Shown: in pieces, positions 63,156 to 64,000 of the stretch
Position numbering within the stretch: the first letter of the stretch is position 1
Layout: every line of letters starts with the position of its first letter
Source of the DNA: Chryseobacterium paludis
GTDB taxonomy: Bacteria; Bacteroidota; Bacteroidia; Flavobacteriales; Weeksellaceae
Assembly: GCF_025403485.1 (NCBI RefSeq)
Contig: NZ_CP099966.1
Span: 1,860,001 to 1,924,000, forward strand
DNA: 64,000 nucleotides
Reading direction: 5' to 3'
Made by a program: the position numbers and the translations under genes
Notes under the pieces: model-generated
Told to the model about the DNA's origin: nothing
Seen by the model: the letters and a program-made list of their open reading frames with translations, nothing else
The model's database searches: none

Positions 63156-64000
63156 TTAAAACTTTCTTTCAATTACATAATCTAACATACTGTGCAATGA
63201 TCTTTTGGCTTCAGAATCGGGAAATTCATTAAGAAGATCCTTTGCCTTTTGTTGAAAATCTTTCATTACACGAATTGCATAATCCAAACCACCTGAACTC
63301 TTTACAAAAGCGATTAATTCTTTTACACGTTTTTGGTCGTTATTATAGCGTTTTATGGTATTTAGATAATATTTTCTGTCTTTGTCACTCGCAATTTTCA
63401 AAGTATGAATTAAAGGGAGAGTCATTTTCTGTTCTTTAATATCGATACCAACAGGCTTTCCAATAACGTTTGAACTTAGATAATCGAATAAGTCATCTTT
63501 AATCTGAAATGCCATTCCCGTATAAGTTCCAAAATCCTGCATTCTTTTAGCAAGCTTTTCTTCTGCATTATTCGATAAGACTCCTATTTCACAACATGCC
63601 GCGATCAATGTTGCTGTTTTCTGACGGATAATTTCATAATAAACATCTTCTGTAATATCGAGCTTTCTTGCTTTTTCCAGCTGAAGAAGTTCACCTTCAG
63701 ACATTTCTCTGATTGTTCTGGAGATAACAGCCAGTAAATCATAGTCTTTATGATCCGTTGATAATAACACTGATTTTGACAATAAATAATCACCTACCAA
63801 AACTGCAATTTTATTTTTCCATAGTGCATTAATAGAGAAAAAATTACGTCTTTTAAAACTTTCATCCACAACATCATCATGAACCAGTGTCGCGGTATGG
63901 ATCAATTCTATCATGGAAGCTCCGCGATAAGTCTTTTCATTAACATCACCTATCAGTTTCGCACAGAGAAATACAAACATCGGACGCATTTGCTTTCCTT
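63156..64000 (-). CDS. polyprenyl diphosphate synthase, 5' end beyond window
   Basis: About 281 codons are visible and the frame continues past the window end, where GKQ precedes MRPMFVFL and fits the GGKRLRP start region of the family. The first Asp-rich motif is HDDVVDESFKRR and the second is QIKDDLFDY, so both metal sites are intact. These enzymes extend farnesyl or geranylgeranyl diphosphate to long chains for menaquinone or other isoprenoids. The C-terminus has the expected helical end (SLHSMLDYVIERKF). The exact chain length is not readable. Confidence 0.92.
   Translation of the reverse strand, partial: GKQMRPMFVFLCAKLIGDVNEKTYRGASMIELIHTATLVHDDVVDESFKRRNFFSINALWKNKIAVLVGDYLLSKSVLLSTDHKDYDLLAVISRTIREMSEGELLQLEKARKLDITEDVYYEIIRQKTATLIAACCEIGVLSNNAEEKLAKRMQDFGTYTGMAFQIKDDLFDYLSSNVIGKPVGIDIKEQKMTLPLIHTLKIASDKDRKYYLNTIKRYNNDQKRVKELIAFVKSSGGLDYAIRVMKDFQQKAKDLLNEFPDSEAKRSLHSMLDYVIERKF

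Noticed and set aside
1..64000. tRNA, rRNA, riboswitch or intact IS element
   Set aside because: I looked for CCA-ended cloverleaf-like stretches, rRNA-conserved blocks and transposase motifs and saw none. Covariance-model searches would be needed to exclude small RNAs.

Overview
The window looks like chromosomal DNA of a flavobacterium of the Chryseobacterium/Weeksellaceae type. The evidence is AT-rich DNA, several proteins ending in a type IX secretion (T9SS) type A sorting domain, promoters with the Bacteroidetes -7 motif TAnnTTTG, weak or absent Shine-Dalgarno sequences, RHS proteins with the DUF6443-like start common in this group, and double-glycine leader peptides of the flavobacterial bacteriocin-like kind. 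This is judged by eye, not by a database match. No rRNA, tRNA, CRISPR array or intact insertion sequence was seen.

Layout. 1-7.6 kb: a minus-strand operon of a T9SS cargo protein, a YD/RHS-type secreted protein and a large RHS polymorphic-toxin-like protein whose C-terminus runs off the window. 7.9-20.1 kb: mixed genes, including a small HTH protein, a 43-residue basic peptide, a large RCC1-repeat T9SS protein, an orphan double-glycine peptide, lipoproteins, a WGR/DUF4240 protein, a UbiA-like membrane protein, an adenosine-deaminase-like lipoprotein and a two-domain aspartic protease.

20.4-40.1 kb: the main accessory feature, a nine-gene plus-strand operon for a secondary lipid or polyketide. 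Its first megasynthase has two nitronate-monooxygenase-like FMN domains, then KS, AT, two ACPs and KR. The second has KS, AT, a DH-like region and a fused phosphopantetheinyl transferase. They are followed by a free ACP, an alpha/beta hydrolase, a double-length glycosyltransferase, three condensation-type acyltransferases and a four-helix membrane protein. The simplest model is a PUFA-synthase-like enzyme that makes an acyl chain, which is then glycosylated and multiply acylated into an unknown glycolipid. A partial duplication of the operon's upstream region and first codons sits just before it, downstream of a good promoter.

40.1-53.1 kb: mostly household and secreted proteins: a short GldA-like ABC ATPase, a patatin-like protein with an altered nucleophile elbow, an S9 peptidase, dihydrolipoyl dehydrogenase, a GH29/GH3 glycosidase pair and small secreted proteins. 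53.5-58.2 kb: a tightly overlapped minus-strand operon (TIGR01777 epimerase, DUF2071, SRPBCC, DCC-membrane protein, small membrane protein) next to a GbsR/MarR regulator. A perfect 24-bp palindrome on the regulator's promoter and a near copy before the membrane-protein genes point to autoregulation and control of the operon. 58.4-64 kb: a C1 papain-like peptidase, a second orphan double-glycine peptide with a clear promoter and terminator, a fused E1 alpha/beta 2-oxoacid dehydrogenase, a small membrane protein and a partial polyprenyl synthetase.
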